Source: an uncultured Oscillospiraceae bacterium (lineage in GTDB: Bacteria > Bacillota > Clostridia > Oscillospirales > Ruminococcaceae). Taken from it: a stretch of 62,726 nt of DNA. The position numbers and the translations under genes are program-made. Within the stretch, counting starts at the first letter, position 1. The number at the start of each line of letters is the position of its first letter. The notes under the pieces were generated by a model, which was given only the letters and a program-made list of their open reading frames with translations, ran no database searches and was not told the origin of the DNA. Of the stretch, positions 26,216 through 36,342 are shown in pieces. The stretch spans positions 1-62,726 of the forward strand of contig CABUEI010000010.1 in NCBI GenBank assembly GCA_902490585.1, in the 5' to 3' direction.

Positions 26216-28177
26216 ATGAATCAGAACAACAAATTCAAAGGCGTTTTCATTTACCTTGCAGTTATCGTTCTGCTTGTCATTGGCATGGTGACAATGCTCC
26301 AGATGAGCGCAACCCCCGGTGAGCGAACAAGATACTCACAGGTGATAAGCGAATTTGACAACTACAACGTTTCGGGCTATACGCTTGATTTAGGCTCGGG
26401 TGAATTACAGTACACCTTAAAGAGCGACAGCACAAAGAAGTATAAGTACTCTGTACCCAACGTAAGTCTGTTCCTTACAGACACTCAGGGCTACAGAAAG
26501 GCATATAACGAGAAGAATCCCGACAGTCCGCTCGTTGAGGACTTCTACCCCGTTTCCGACAACTCATTCTTACTGAGCTTCCTGCCTTATCTGCTCATGG
26601 TTGCACTGATGATAGGCTTTACGTTTGTCATTATGCGTCAGGCAAGCGGCGGCGGAAAGATGTCACAGTTCTCCAAGGCAAATGCCAGAACGCAGCCTGC
26701 AAACGGTCCTAAGATAACCTTTGCGGATGTAGCAGGCGCCGAGGAAGAAAAGGAAGAAATGAGTGAAATCGTTGATTTCATGAAAAACCCCAAGAAGTAT
26801 CAGGAACTCGGTGCAAAGATACCCCGTGGCGTTCTTCTGCTCGGTCCTCCCGGTACAGGTAAGACCTTACTTGCAAAGGCTGTTGCAGGTGAAGCAAATG
26901 TTCCGTTCTTCTCTATAAGCGGTTCAGACTTCGTTGAAATGTTCGTCGGTGTCGGTGCAAGCCGTGTAAGAGATCTGTTCGACCAGGCAAAGAAGCACAC
27001 ACCTTCTGTTATCTTTATAGACGAGATTGATGCGGTAGGTCGTCAGAGAGGTACCGGTCTTGGCGGTGGTCACGACGAACGTGAGCAGACGCTGAACCAG
27101 TTACTCGTTGAAATGGACGGTTTCTCGGACAATCAGGGAGTTATAGTTATTGCGGCTACAAACAGACGTGATATTCTTGACCCGGCTCTGCTCCGTCCCG
27201 GTCGTTTCGACAGACAGATCACTGTAGGTTATCCCGATATCAAGGGCAGAGAGGCTATTCTGCGTGTTCACACCAAGAATAAGAAACTCGCTCCCGACAT
27301 CAGCCTTGCTACTATAGCAAAGGGTACGGCAGGCTTTACAGGTGCAGACCTTGCAAACCTTGTAAACGAAGCGGCTCTGCTTGCGGCAAGAAACAACAGA
27401 AAGGCTATTACACAGCCCGATATAGAAGAAGCTACTATCAAGGTAGTTGCAGGACCCGAGAAGAAGTCAAAGGTCGTAAGCGAGGAAGAAAAGCGTCTTA
27501 CGGCATTCCACGAGGCAGGTCACGCAGTCTGCACATTCCACTGCAAGACACAGGACCCCGTACACCAGGTATCGATCATACCGAGAGGTATGGCAGGCGG
27601 CTATACAATGTCACTTCCCGAGCATGACAGAAGCTTCAGAAGTAAGACTCAGATGGAAGAAGAGATTATCGTACTGCTCGGCGGACGTGTTGCAGAAAAG
27701 ATCGTGCTTGACGATATCTCAACAGGTGCAAGCAACGATATCGAACGTGCTACAGACCTTGCAAGAAGCATGGTAACAAGATACGGTTTCTCCGAAAAAC
27801 TCGGTCCTATCGTTTACGGTCACGATAATTCGGAAGTGTTCCTCGGCAGAGATTATTCTCAGGGCAGAAATTACTCAGAGAATGTTGCAGGTGAGATTGA
27901 CGGCGAGATCCGTGAGCTTATCGACACAGGCTATGAGAACGCAAAGCAGATACTCTTAAACCACAGGGATCAGCTCGACAAGGTTGCTCATTACCTTATG
28001 GAACACGAAAAGATAGACGGCGAAGACTTCTACAAGCTGATGAACGGCGAACCGCTTGACGATAACTCAGGTGCTCCTGTTCAGAACGCAAACGATGTTG
28101 CTCCCGCAGTTTCGGAAGATACAGCACAGATTATCGGTGATAACACTGATAACGGCAACAAAGAAACAAACGAATAA
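26216..28177 (+). CDS. ftsH: ATP-dependent zinc metalloprotease FtsH
   Basis: The 653-residue membrane protease has two membrane segments (about residues 8-30 and 120-141), an AAA domain with Walker A GPPGTGKT (210-217), Walker B FIDEIDAV and the second region of homology, then the zinc site HEAGH (432-436). The C-terminal 40 residues are Asn/Asp-rich. It degrades misassembled membrane proteins and some regulators. I start it at 26216, where GAAAGGGAAACTG precedes the ATG; a GTG 13 codons earlier has no such site. A terminator follows. Confidence 0.97.
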   Translation: MNQNNKFKGVFIYLAVIVLLVIGMVTMLQMSATPGERTRYSQVISEFDNYNVSGYTLDLGSGELQYTLKSDSTKKYKYSVPNVSLFLTDTQGYRKAYNEKNPDSPLVEDFYPVSDNSFLLSFLPYLLMVALMIGFTFVIMRQASGGGKMSQFSKANARTQPANGPKITFADVAGAEEEKEEMSEIVDFMKNPKKYQELGAKIPRGVLLLGPPGTGKTLLAKAVAGEANVPFFSISGSDFVEMFVGVGASRVRDLFDQAKKHTPSVIFIDEIDAVGRQRGTGLGGGHDEREQTLNQLLVEMDGFSDNQGVIVIAATNRRDILDPALLRPGRFDRQITVGYPDIKGREAILRVHTKNKKLAPDISLATIAKGTAGFTGADLANLVNEAALLAARNNRKAITQPDIEEATIKVVAGPEKKSKVVSEEEKRLTAFHEAGHAVCTFHCKTQDPVHQVSIIPRGMAGGYTMSLPEHDRSFRSKTQMEEEIIVLLGGRVAEKIVLDDISTGASNDIERATDLARSMVTRYGFSEKLGPIVYGHDNSEVFLGRDYSQGRNYSENVAGEIDGEIRELIDTGYENAKQILLNHRDQLDKVAHYLMEHEKIDGEDFYKLMNGEPLDDNSGAPVQNANDVAPAVSEDTAQIIGDNTDNGNKETNE

Positions 28178-28190
28178 TTGAATTTAGCGA

Positions 28191-28220
28191 TTGCCTCCGA
28201 TTTTCGGGGGCAATTTTTTT
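28191..28220 (+). terminator. terminator of the rnj-ftsH block
   Basis: TTGCCTCCGA pairs with TCGGGGGCAA around three bases, with one G-T pair, then seven T residues. Confidence 0.9.
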
Positions 28221-28304
28221 ATGTTCCTGTGGCAAGTGGTTATTTGTCACAATAAACGGCAGTCCGGACACCGATTTTTCGGATAATGTCGGGGCGGATT
28301 GAAA

Positions 28305-28333
28305 TTGACATACAGCTTTCGATATAGTATAAT
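28305..28333 (+). promoter_or_regulatory. consensus promoter of the MBOAT-DHHW operon
   Basis: TTGACA (28305-28310), 17 bases and TATAAT (28328-28333), a perfect SigA promoter about 75 bases before the MBOAT start. Confidence 0.9.
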
Positions 28334-28415
28334 TATATACTGAATAGGGTTTGCCTTAAATCAGGCAGACGCATAATTACAGACATTAAAAGCTACGAAA
28401 GAAAGGACGATACAG

Positions 28416-29819
28416 TTGATATTCGCCGATTTATTTTTCCTGTACTTCTTCATGGCGCTGTGCTTTATAGCATATTTCATCTGCCGTAAGACAGTATATC
28501 GCAACTGGGTGCTTATCGTATTCTCGATGATATTCTACGCATGGGGAGAACCTGTGTGGGTATTCCTGCTTATCGGCAGTGTTACGGTAAACTTTGTTGC
28601 AGGACTTCTTATAGACAAGTTCCGTGATACAAAAAAAGCTACAGCAGTTACGGCTTGTGCACTTATATTTGATATAGGACTGCTTATGTTCTTCAAGTAT
28701 ACGGGATTCTTTGTTGAAAACTTCAATGCAATAAGCCCTGTGGATTTACCCGTTCCGCATATAGAAATGCCGATAGGTATAAGCTTCTTCACATTCCAGA
28801 TAATCTCTTATATCCTCGACTGCTACTGGGGCAAAATAAAGGTACAGAGAAGCTGGTACAAACTGCTCATGTACATCTCAATGTTCCCTCAGCTCGTTGC
28901 AGGTCCTATAGTACGTTATGCGGTAATTGAGGACGAGATAGACAACAGAGTTATAACATCTGCCGACATCAGCGACGGTATCACAAGAATCTGTATGGGT
29001 CTTGGCAAGAAGGTAATACTTGCAAACAACCTCAGCACTATCGTTGACACATTCTTCAAAAACGGCGACCTTGCTTCACTCTCGGTAGTCGGTACATGGT
29101 ACACGGTTATCGTCTACGCTATGCAGGTTTATTTCGATTTCTCCGGTTATTCCGATATAGCAATTGGTCTTGGCCGTATCTTCGGATTCCACTTTGACGA
29201 GAACTTCCGTTATCCGTTTGTCAGCAAGAACATTACGGAATTCTGGCAGAGGTGGCACATCTCACTCGGTACATTCTTCCGTGATTATCTGCTGTATGTG
29301 CCTATCTTCGGCAAGAGAAGAAAATATCTCAATCTCTTCCTCGTATGGTTCTGCACAGGCTTCTGGCACGGAGCAAACTGGAACTACATTATATGGGGTC
29401 TTTACTTCGGACTGTTCATTCTTATAGAGCGTACGATTGGCAACAAGAACATGAGAAAGATGCCTAAGGCTGTTGCGCATATTTACAATACGATAGTAGT
29501 TGTTGTCGGCTTCGGCATATTCTACTTTACCGATTTAGGCAAGCTCGGCACGTTCCTCGGAAACCTTGTCGGTCTGAACGGCAACTCGTTTGTTGACAAG
29601 ATTTCAACACAGAATATGATGGCAAACGCATGGCTTGTAATTGTCAGCATTGCACTTTGTATGCCGATTATCCCGGCTCTCAAAAAGAAGCTTGAAAGCA
29701 TGAATCTTTACCTTGCAACCTCGGTAGGTCAGACGGTTCTTAATGTGGCTGTATTCGCACTGAGCAGTATACTGCTTGTAAATGCAACCAACAACCCGTT
29801 TATCTACTGGCAGTTCTGA
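28416..29819 (+). CDS. MBOAT family O-acyltransferase (AlgI/DltB-like)
   Basis: The 467-residue polytopic membrane enzyme has about 11 membrane segments and the MBOAT signatures: FFTFQIISYILDCYWG, the KNITEFWQRWHISLGTFFRDYLL block and the active-site histidine in GFWHGANWNYIIWG. Such enzymes move acyl groups across the membrane to polysaccharide or teichoic acid. The DHHW partner directly downstream points to polysaccharide O-acetylation. No Dlt carrier protein is nearby, so D-alanylation is less likely. It starts at TTG after GAAAGGA. Confidence 0.9.
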   Translation: MIFADLFFLYFFMALCFIAYFICRKTVYRNWVLIVFSMIFYAWGEPVWVFLLIGSVTVNFVAGLLIDKFRDTKKATAVTACALIFDIGLLMFFKYTGFFVENFNAISPVDLPVPHIEMPIGISFFTFQIISYILDCYWGKIKVQRSWYKLLMYISMFPQLVAGPIVRYAVIEDEIDNRVITSADISDGITRICMGLGKKVILANNLSTIVDTFFKNGDLASLSVVGTWYTVIVYAMQVYFDFSGYSDIAIGLGRIFGFHFDENFRYPFVSKNITEFWQRWHISLGTFFRDYLLYVPIFGKRRKYLNLFLVWFCTGFWHGANWNYIIWGLYFGLFILIERTIGNKNMRKMPKAVAHIYNTIVVVVGFGIFYFTDLGKLGTFLGNLVGLNGNSFVDKISTQNMMANAWLVIVSIALCMPIIPALKKKLESMNLYLATSVGQTVLNVAVFALSSILLVNATNNPFIYWQF

Positions 29820-29836
29820 GAAAGGAGTGAGTAACA

Positions 29837-31573
29837 TTGTCAGACCATATTGATGATAAGGAGCTTGAAGAGCTTAACGAGATATACCGTCGCAAGATGG
29901 AATCCCAGAAAAGCCACGAGCCGAAAAAAGTTAAACACGAAAAGCCCGTCAAAGCTGTAAAAAACGAAGATACTCATTCCGGGAAAAGCTCAGACAATAA
30001 AAACACAGAAAAAGCAGTTAAACCCGTTAAAGCAGAAAAGCCTGCCAAGGCTGAAAAGCAGATCAAAGTAAAGCCTGAAAAGCAGGATAAGGAAGAAAAG
30101 TCACAGCAGGAAAGCAAACCCGTAACCGAAGACGAACGCAAGAAAAAGCTTGCAATAAAGATAAATATCGGCGTTTGCACGGCGTTCTTTGCGGTAGTGG
30201 CAGTCGGATTGCTTGTACTTCCCCGCCCGACTATATCCGAAACCGAAAAACGTAACCTTGCCACATTCCCGAAGTTCACATGGGACGCATACTGGAGCGG
30301 CGATTACACAAGCGACATCAGCTATTTCTTCAATGATACCGTACCGTTCAGAGATACATTCAAATCTATCGGTGCAGGATTCCGCTCATTGTTCGGTTTC
30401 TCAATAAACGGTGCCGAAATCAAGGGTAATGTTTCGCAGATTAACAGCGGTTCATCTCAGACTGAGGTTACAACCGCTTCCACAAAGCCTATAGCTATAG
30501 TAACCCCCGCTCCGTCAGATACGTCAAGCGACGCTCCCGAGAGTAACAGTTCGACACCCGAAAGCAAAGACGAGTCATCTGCCGACACCACAAAAGAAAA
30601 TACAAGCTCAAAGCCCGATGAAAGCAGTAATTCATCAAAACCCGAAAACGCCTATGTAGCACCGTCAGACCCTGATGCCCAGGTACTTTTTGAAGAGGGT
30701 TCACAGCTTGTTTACCAAAGCGGCGACACCATATACGGTGCACAGCTTTACAACGGAAACCGTGACAATGCAGAGGACTATGCAAACACGATAAATACTC
30801 TCAAGACGCTTTTACCGGATGCCAATGTCTACAGTCTGCTTACTTTGACGCAGAATACTTTCATCACCCCGTCCGAGCTTCAGAAATCAAAGTATACCGA
30901 ACTCAGCGATTCCGAGTATATCTCCAATATGATAAGCAAAGACGTAAAGGTCATCAGTGCCATGAACGCTCTTCTGCCTCATCAGAAAGAGGATATATTC
31001 TTCCTGCGTGACTGTCACTGGCAACAGCTCGGTGCATACTATGTCGCACAGAGTTTTGCAAAGACAGCAGGCGTTGATTTTGCCAAGATTTCCGACTACG
31101 ATAAGTATGAAGAGGACTGCATGGGTTCTGTCTACGCCGCAACCAAGTATGACGGACTTATGTATGAGGGTGAAACTTTCACCTACTATGTTCCCAAAAA
31201 CGACTTCACGACAGAATATTATAACGAGGACTATGAGTATCAGTTTGAATATCCGCTGATGCCGAGTTCAGACTACAGTGCAAGTTCGTTCTACAGTCTG
31301 TTCATGGTGGCTGACAGCTACATAAAGCATATCACTACAGACGCAAATAACGACAGAGTGCTTGTTGTACTCAAGGATGATTACCCCAGTGCAATGATAC
31401 CCTGCCTTACCTCATCATTCAGCGAAATATACGTTATAGATGTGCGCTACTGTAACTTCAATGTGGCAAACTTCTGCGTTGAACACGGAGCAACCGATGT
31501 GCTGGTCGGAATGACGACAGAAAACGCACTCGGCGAAATAGGCGATACTCTCTCGTATCTTCTGAATTTATAA
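29837..31573 (+). CDS. DHHW/AlgJ-like secreted esterase-type protein, partner of the MBOAT enzyme
   Basis: The 578-residue protein has a long charged cytoplasmic N-terminus with Lys-Pro repeats (AVKPVKAEKPAKAEKQ), one membrane anchor (about residues 113-133), a Ser/Thr/Glu-rich spacer (about 205-275) and an SGNH-like extracytoplasmic domain. The family motif DHHW appears as DCHW (D392-W395) followed by QQLGAYY. The C-terminal VLVGMTTENAL segment fits the family. It starts at TTG after AAAGGAG, 17 bases after the MBOAT stop, so the two are one operon ending in a terminator. It probably completes acyl transfer outside the membrane. Confidence 0.8.
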   Translation: MSDHIDDKELEELNEIYRRKMESQKSHEPKKVKHEKPVKAVKNEDTHSGKSSDNKNTEKAVKPVKAEKPAKAEKQIKVKPEKQDKEEKSQQESKPVTEDERKKKLAIKINIGVCTAFFAVVAVGLLVLPRPTISETEKRNLATFPKFTWDAYWSGDYTSDISYFFNDTVPFRDTFKSIGAGFRSLFGFSINGAEIKGNVSQINSGSSQTEVTTASTKPIAIVTPAPSDTSSDAPESNSSTPESKDESSADTTKENTSSKPDESSNSSKPENAYVAPSDPDAQVLFEEGSQLVYQSGDTIYGAQLYNGNRDNAEDYANTINTLKTLLPDANVYSLLTLTQNTFITPSELQKSKYTELSDSEYISNMISKDVKVISAMNALLPHQKEDIFFLRDCHWQQLGAYYVAQSFAKTAGVDFAKISDYDKYEEDCMGSVYAATKYDGLMYEGETFTYYVPKNDFTTEYYNEDYEYQFEYPLMPSSDYSASSFYSLFMVADSYIKHITTDANNDRVLVVLKDDYPSAMIPCLTSSFSEIYVIDVRYCNFNVANFCVEHGATDVLVGMTTENALGEIGDTLSYLLNL

Positions 31574-31576
31574 TAC

Positions 31577-31611
31577 AAAATGCCCTTAGCAACAGCCGAG
31601 GGCATTTTGCG
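31577..31611 (+). terminator. terminator of the MBOAT-DHHW operon
   Basis: AAAATGCCCT pairs with AGGGCATTTT with a bulge near the loop. The T run is part of the stem. Confidence 0.75.
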
Positions 31612-31701
31612 TACTCAGGCGGTCACCGCTTAATATTCGGTTAAATCAAGGGGAATATAATATATATAATTAAGTTCTGTTAAAGAAGAGGAGGAAATAA
31701 T

Positions 31702-32379
31702 ATGTTTCATATAATGGTCGCAGAGGACGATACAAACACAAGAAAACTGATGTGTACGGTACTAAAGCAGAACGGTTATGAACCCGTTCCCGCCGTTGAC
31801 GGCATAGATGCACTCGATATACTCGACAAACAGCACGTTGACCTCATACTGCTTGACGTCATGATGCCGAGAATGGACGGCTACGAATTTGTAAAGACGC
31901 TCCGTGAGGGCGGTTGTAACACCCCCGTGCTCATGGTTACGGCAAGAGAAACATCTGCCGATAAGATTGCCGGATTCCGTGCAGGTACGGACGACTATAT
32001 GGTAAAGCCTGTTGACGATGAAGAAATGTTACTTCGTATCTCAGCACTCCTGCGCCGCAGTAACATTGCCAACGAGCATAAGCTCCACGCAGGCAATACC
32101 GTGCTTGACTATGATGCGCTTACAGTTACCTGCGGCGGTGTCACCCACGAGCTTCCCAACAAGGAATTTATGCTGCTGTTCAAATTGCTCAGCTATCAGA
32201 ACAAAATATTCACACGCCGTCAGCTTATGGACGAGCTGTGGGATATGGAAACCGAAACCGATGAAAGAACGATCGACGTACATATTAACCGCTTGCGTGA
32301 GCGTTTTCGTGACAACGAGGATTTCGAGATAGTAACTGTCAGAGGGCTTGGCTACAAGGCTGTGCTGAAACAGCATTGA
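31702..32379 (+). CDS. OmpR/PhoB-family response regulator
   Basis: The 225-residue protein has a receiver domain with the acidic pair EDD (8-10), phospho-acceptor D52 in LLLDVMMPRMDG and the conserved K in MVKPVDDEE, then a winged-helix DNA-binding domain (NKEFMLLFKLLSYQNKIFTRRQLMDELW). AGAGGAGG lies 7 bases before the ATG. It is followed by its histidine kinase and an ABC transporter, a common Firmicute layout for sensing envelope stress or antimicrobial peptides. Confidence 0.94.
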   Translation: MFHIMVAEDDTNTRKLMCTVLKQNGYEPVPAVDGIDALDILDKQHVDLILLDVMMPRMDGYEFVKTLREGGCNTPVLMVTARETSADKIAGFRAGTDDYMVKPVDDEEMLLRISALLRRSNIANEHKLHAGNTVLDYDALTVTCGGVTHELPNKEFMLLFKLLSYQNKIFTRRQLMDELWDMETETDERTIDVHINRLRERFRDNEDFEIVTVRGLGYKAVLKQH

Positions 32380-32398
32380 CTTAAAACGGAGGAATAAA

Positions 32399-33529
32399 AT
32401 GCACAAGAGAATAAGCGATGAAGAAAAGCGTTTACGCTCGATAAACGCTTATGTTGTGTTGTTCGTATTTTTTATAATGGTATCCGCAGGCATTATCTGC
32501 GTGATGATCTATAATATCCTCAGTGCTTTCGGTCTGATGAAGCATATTGAGGTAGTACCTATGCTTATGCCCCTGATAATGCTCTGCTCGTGCGTAATTA
32601 TCGGCAGTATACTGTCTGCGATGCTGTCAGGCATACTTCTCCGTCCGCTAAACGATCTCAAGGAGGGTCTGCTCAAGGTTTCAAAAGGCGATTTTTCGGT
32701 AAGACTTGAGGAAAACGGAAACAGCGAGCTTTCGCATATACAGGAGAATTTCAACATAATGGTAAAGGAGCTTGGCAATACCGAGCTTTTCAGAAACGAC
32801 TTCATAAACGACTTCTCGCACGAATTCAAAACTCCTATGGTTTCCGTATACGGCTTTGCAAAACAGCTTAAAAAAGGCGGTCTTACAAAGGAGCAGGAGG
32901 ATGAATATATCGACATAATCATAAATGAATCGCAACGGCTCATAAATATGTCGAGCAATATCCTTATGCTGAATAAGCTGGAAAACCAGGAAATAATCAC
33001 AGATAAGAAAGAGTTTTCTCTTGACGAGGAGCTTCGCAGATGCGTTCTGCAGTTACAAAGCCAGTGGGGTGCAAAGAATCAGGAGGTAATACCCGAGCTT
33101 TGCGAGCTTAACTATTACGGCAACAGCGAAATGCTGAAGCAAGTATGGCTGAACGTTATAGGCAACGCTATAAAATACACTCAGGAAGGCGGTACTATCG
33201 AGATACGCCTTGACATAAACCCGAAGAACAGCAATGAAATCCGTGTGCGTGTCACCGATAACGGCATAGGAATGGACAAAGCCACCACAGAACGTATTTT
33301 CGAGAAATTCTATCAGGGCGACAGCTCACACGCAACAGGCGGCAACGGGCTGGGTCTTGCTATGGTAAAGCGTATCGTTGAACTGTGCGGAGGAAGGATT
33401 CGTGTTAAAAGCGAGCTTAACAAGGGAACGCAGTTCACCGTCTATCTCCCCATTGAAGAAAAAGACAACGACAAGGAAGATAAGAAAAAGAAAAGTTTAA
33501 ATGCGGTTAACACAGCAGGCTTAAAATAA
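32399..33529 (+). CDS. sensor histidine kinase
   Basis: The 376-residue kinase has two N-terminal membrane helices (about 18-42 and 52-78) with almost no extracellular loop, a HAMP domain (RPLNDLKEGLLKVSKGDFSVRL), the H box NDFSHEFKTPM (H141) and ATPase motifs (NVIGNAIKYTQEG, DNGIGM, GNGLGLAMVKRI). The tiny outer loop resembles intramembrane-sensing kinases that read the state of a partner ABC transporter, which is encoded next. It lies 19 bases after the regulator gene. Confidence 0.94.
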   Translation: MHKRISDEEKRLRSINAYVVLFVFFIMVSAGIICVMIYNILSAFGLMKHIEVVPMLMPLIMLCSCVIIGSILSAMLSGILLRPLNDLKEGLLKVSKGDFSVRLEENGNSELSHIQENFNIMVKELGNTELFRNDFINDFSHEFKTPMVSVYGFAKQLKKGGLTKEQEDEYIDIIINESQRLINMSSNILMLNKLENQEIITDKKEFSLDEELRRCVLQLQSQWGAKNQEVIPELCELNYYGNSEMLKQVWLNVIGNAIKYTQEGGTIEIRLDINPKNSNEIRVRVTDNGIGMDKATTERIFEKFYQGDSSHATGGNGLGLAMVKRIVELCGGRIRVKSELNKGTQFTVYLPIEEKDNDKEDKKKKSLNAVNTAGLK

Positions 33530-33596
33530 GCCACGGATTTTCAGGTAAATACGGCAAAAGACGTTTGAATTAATAAATCACGAAAAGGACAAAACG

Positions 33597-36254
33597 ATGC
33601 TTCAACTGAAAAACATAACCAAAGATTATAAGGTTGGCGATGAAAAGGTTCACGCACTGCGTGGAGTCAGCATTGACTTCCGTGAGAGCGAGTTCGTGTC
33701 AATACTGGGACAGTCGGGTTGCGGTAAGACAACACTTCTGAACATTATCGGCGGACTTGACAGATACACGGACGGCGACCTTATCATAGGCGGAAAATCA
33801 ACAAAGGAATTTAAAAACGCCGACTGGGATACTTATCGTAACCATTCAATCGGATTTGTATTCCAGAGCTACAACCTTATCCCTCATCAGACAGTGCTTG
33901 CAAACGTTGAGCTTGCGCTGACTTTATCCGGTGTATCAAAGACTGAAAGAAGACAGCGTGCAAAGGACGCACTTATAAAGGTCGGTCTCGGCGATCAGCT
34001 TAAAAAGAAACCAAATCAGATGTCGGGCGGTCAGATGCAGAGAGTTGCTATTGCAAGAGCGCTTGTAAACGAGCCTGATATACTGCTTGCCGATGAACCT
34101 ACAGGTGCACTCGACAGCGAAACAAGTGTTCAGATAATGGAGCTTTTAAAGAAAATATCCAAAGACAAGCTGATTATCATGGTAACGCACAACCCAGAAC
34201 TTGCCGAGAAGTACTCTAACAGAATAATAAGACTGCTTGACGGTAAGGTGGTTGACGATACAAACCCATATGACAGAAATGTAGTCGAGCCTATCGAAAA
34301 GAAAAAGGGCAAGGAAAAGAAAATAAAGAAACCGTCAATGTCCTACTTCACCGCACTGTCACTCAGTTTAAATAACCTCATGACCAAAAAAGGCAGAACG
34401 TTCATGACCTCTTTTGCAGGAAGTATCGGTATTATCGGTATCGCCCTTATTCTCTCGATTTCAAGCGGCGCACAGCTTTATATAAAGTCAGTCGAAGAAG
34501 AAACCCTCGCAAGCTATCCTATCGCCATAGAGCGTAACGCCATGGATATGTCATCAATGATGACCTCGATGATGAAAGATAACACAACAGGCGGCGAGGA
34601 CGACGGAAAGATCCACTCTAATAACATAATGGGCAGTATGGTAAACACCATGCTCACTCAGCTCAAATCCAACGATTTAAAGAGCTTCAAAACTTACCTT
34701 GAAAATGACGGTAAAGAAATCAACGACTATGTAAGCGACATCAAGTACGGTTATTCAACACCGCTCAACATCTTCAGAAACGATGATGACAAGGGCATAA
34801 TTCAGGTCAACCCCTCTACCTTGTTTGAAGATATGGGCATGACCAACGCAATGTACGACTCACAGCTTATGAGCAACGTTGTAAGTTCAAGCTATGACAC
34901 ATGGACAGAACTTCTCGACAATGACAAGCTGTTAAATGAACAGTACAAAGTACTCGCCGGCAGAATGCCGAATGCCTACAATGAAGTCGTTGTAATTGTA
35001 AACAAGGATAATGAAATATCCGACTACAGCCTTTACTGTCTTGGACTTATGGACAGCGATGAACTTATTGATGCGGTAAAGAAAGCAATCGGTAACGAGG
35101 GCGACAAGGTCGATTTCACAAGTGAACTTCAGACTTACACCTATGATGAACTTCTCGGACTTGAATTCAAACTGGTAACAAACCCCGAGTTCTACGAGAA
35201 AGAAAACGACGTCTGGGTTGACAAAAGCGACGACAAGATCTACATGACAAAGGTTGTCGAGGACGCTGAACCTATAAAGGTAGTCGGTATAATCAAGCCC
35301 GAAGAGAACAGCATAATGTCGTCAAACTCATCATCAGCTATCGGTTATACTCACGCACTCACCGAGTATCTTGTAAACAAAGTCAACGACAGCGAGATAG
35401 TAAAAGCACAGAAAGCCTCCTCCGACACCGATATCTTCACAGGAAAAGAATTTTCCAAAGACGAGGATAAAAAGACTGTAACAATGGAAGATATACAGGC
35501 ATACATCGCAACTCTTCCCGAAGAACAGCAGACTCAGATCATGGCACAGCTTCAGCAGGCTCAGCAGATGGGCATGACAGAAGAACAGATTGCGGACGCA
35601 TTCGCACAACAGATGAACACTGAGTCCGACGCTACCTATGACGGTAACATGACGCTCCTCGGCGTTGCATCGCTTGATGAGCCCAGCCGTATAAATATTT
35701 ACCCCAAGGACTTTGACTCAAAGGAAAAGATAGAGCAGATCATAAGCGACTACAACGACAAGGTAAAGGCCGACGGCAACGAAAACCTCAAGATAGAATA
35801 TACCGATCTGGTCGGACTTATGATGACATCGGTTTCTACCATAATCGACGCAATAAGTGTTATCCTTATCGCCTTTGTAGCTATTTCACTTGTTGTATCA
35901 TCAATAATGATAGGAATCATCACCTACATTTCCGTTCTCGAAAGAACCAAGGAAATCGGTATACTGCGAGCTATGGGTGCAAGCAAGAGAGATATCTCCC
36001 GTGTATTCAATGCCGAAACACTTATTGTCGGCTTTGCCGCAGGTGCAATCGGTATCTGCGTAACACTGCTGCTGCTTATCCCGGCAAACGCTATCGTATA
36101 CAGCCTTACCGGAATTTCGGGCATGTGCGTACTGCCGTGGCAGGGTGCAATAATACTTGTAATAATCAGTATGCTCCTCACTCTTATCGCAGGTCTTATC
36201 CCCTCACACTATGCGGCTAAGAAAGACCCCGTTCTCGCACTCAGAAGCGAATAA
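33597..36254 (+). CDS. ABC transporter with fused ATPase and FtsX-type permease (MacB-like order)
   Basis: The 885-residue protein joins an ATPase domain (residues 1-225: Walker A GQSGCGKTTLL, signature MSGGQMQRVAIARAL, Walker B LLADEPTGALD) to a permease. The permease has the first membrane helix (SIGIIGIALILSISSG, near 280), a large extracytoplasmic domain of about 440 residues and three C-terminal helices of the FtsX type (VLERTKEIGILRAMGASKRDI). It is probably a mechanotransmission-type exporter for peptides or lipoproteins rather than an importer. It follows a two-component pair and ends in a terminator. AAAGGAC precedes the ATG. Confidence 0.92.
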   Translation: MLQLKNITKDYKVGDEKVHALRGVSIDFRESEFVSILGQSGCGKTTLLNIIGGLDRYTDGDLIIGGKSTKEFKNADWDTYRNHSIGFVFQSYNLIPHQTVLANVELALTLSGVSKTERRQRAKDALIKVGLGDQLKKKPNQMSGGQMQRVAIARALVNEPDILLADEPTGALDSETSVQIMELLKKISKDKLIIMVTHNPELAEKYSNRIIRLLDGKVVDDTNPYDRNVVEPIEKKKGKEKKIKKPSMSYFTALSLSLNNLMTKKGRTFMTSFAGSIGIIGIALILSISSGAQLYIKSVEEETLASYPIAIERNAMDMSSMMTSMMKDNTTGGEDDGKIHSNNIMGSMVNTMLTQLKSNDLKSFKTYLENDGKEINDYVSDIKYGYSTPLNIFRNDDDKGIIQVNPSTLFEDMGMTNAMYDSQLMSNVVSSSYDTWTELLDNDKLLNEQYKVLAGRMPNAYNEVVVIVNKDNEISDYSLYCLGLMDSDELIDAVKKAIGNEGDKVDFTSELQTYTYDELLGLEFKLVTNPEFYEKENDVWVDKSDDKIYMTKVVEDAEPIKVVGIIKPEENSIMSSNSSSAIGYTHALTEYLVNKVNDSEIVKAQKASSDTDIFTGKEFSKDEDKKTVTMEDIQAYIATLPEEQQTQIMAQLQQAQQMGMTEEQIADAFAQQMNTESDATYDGNMTLLGVASLDEPSRINIYPKDFDSKEKIEQIISDYNDKVKADGNENLKIEYTDLVGLMMTSVSTIIDAISVILIAFVAISLVVSSIMIGIITYISVLERTKEIGILRAMGASKRDISRVFNAETLIVGFAAGAIGICVTLLLLIPANAIVYSLTGISGMCVLPWQGAIILVIISMLLTLIAGLIPSHYAAKKDPVLALRSE

Positions 36255-36283
36255 GACAGCATAAATTATCATATATAACATAG

Positions 36284-36322
36284 AAAATCCACTGCTTTCG
36301 GGCAGTGGATTTTCATTTTTTA
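36284..36322 (+). terminator. terminator of the two-component/ABC operon
   Basis: AAAATCCACTGC pairs with GCAGTGGATTTT (12 bp), then CATTTTTT. Confidence 0.9.
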
Positions 36323-36342
36323 ATTCTCAGATAACATAAAAA

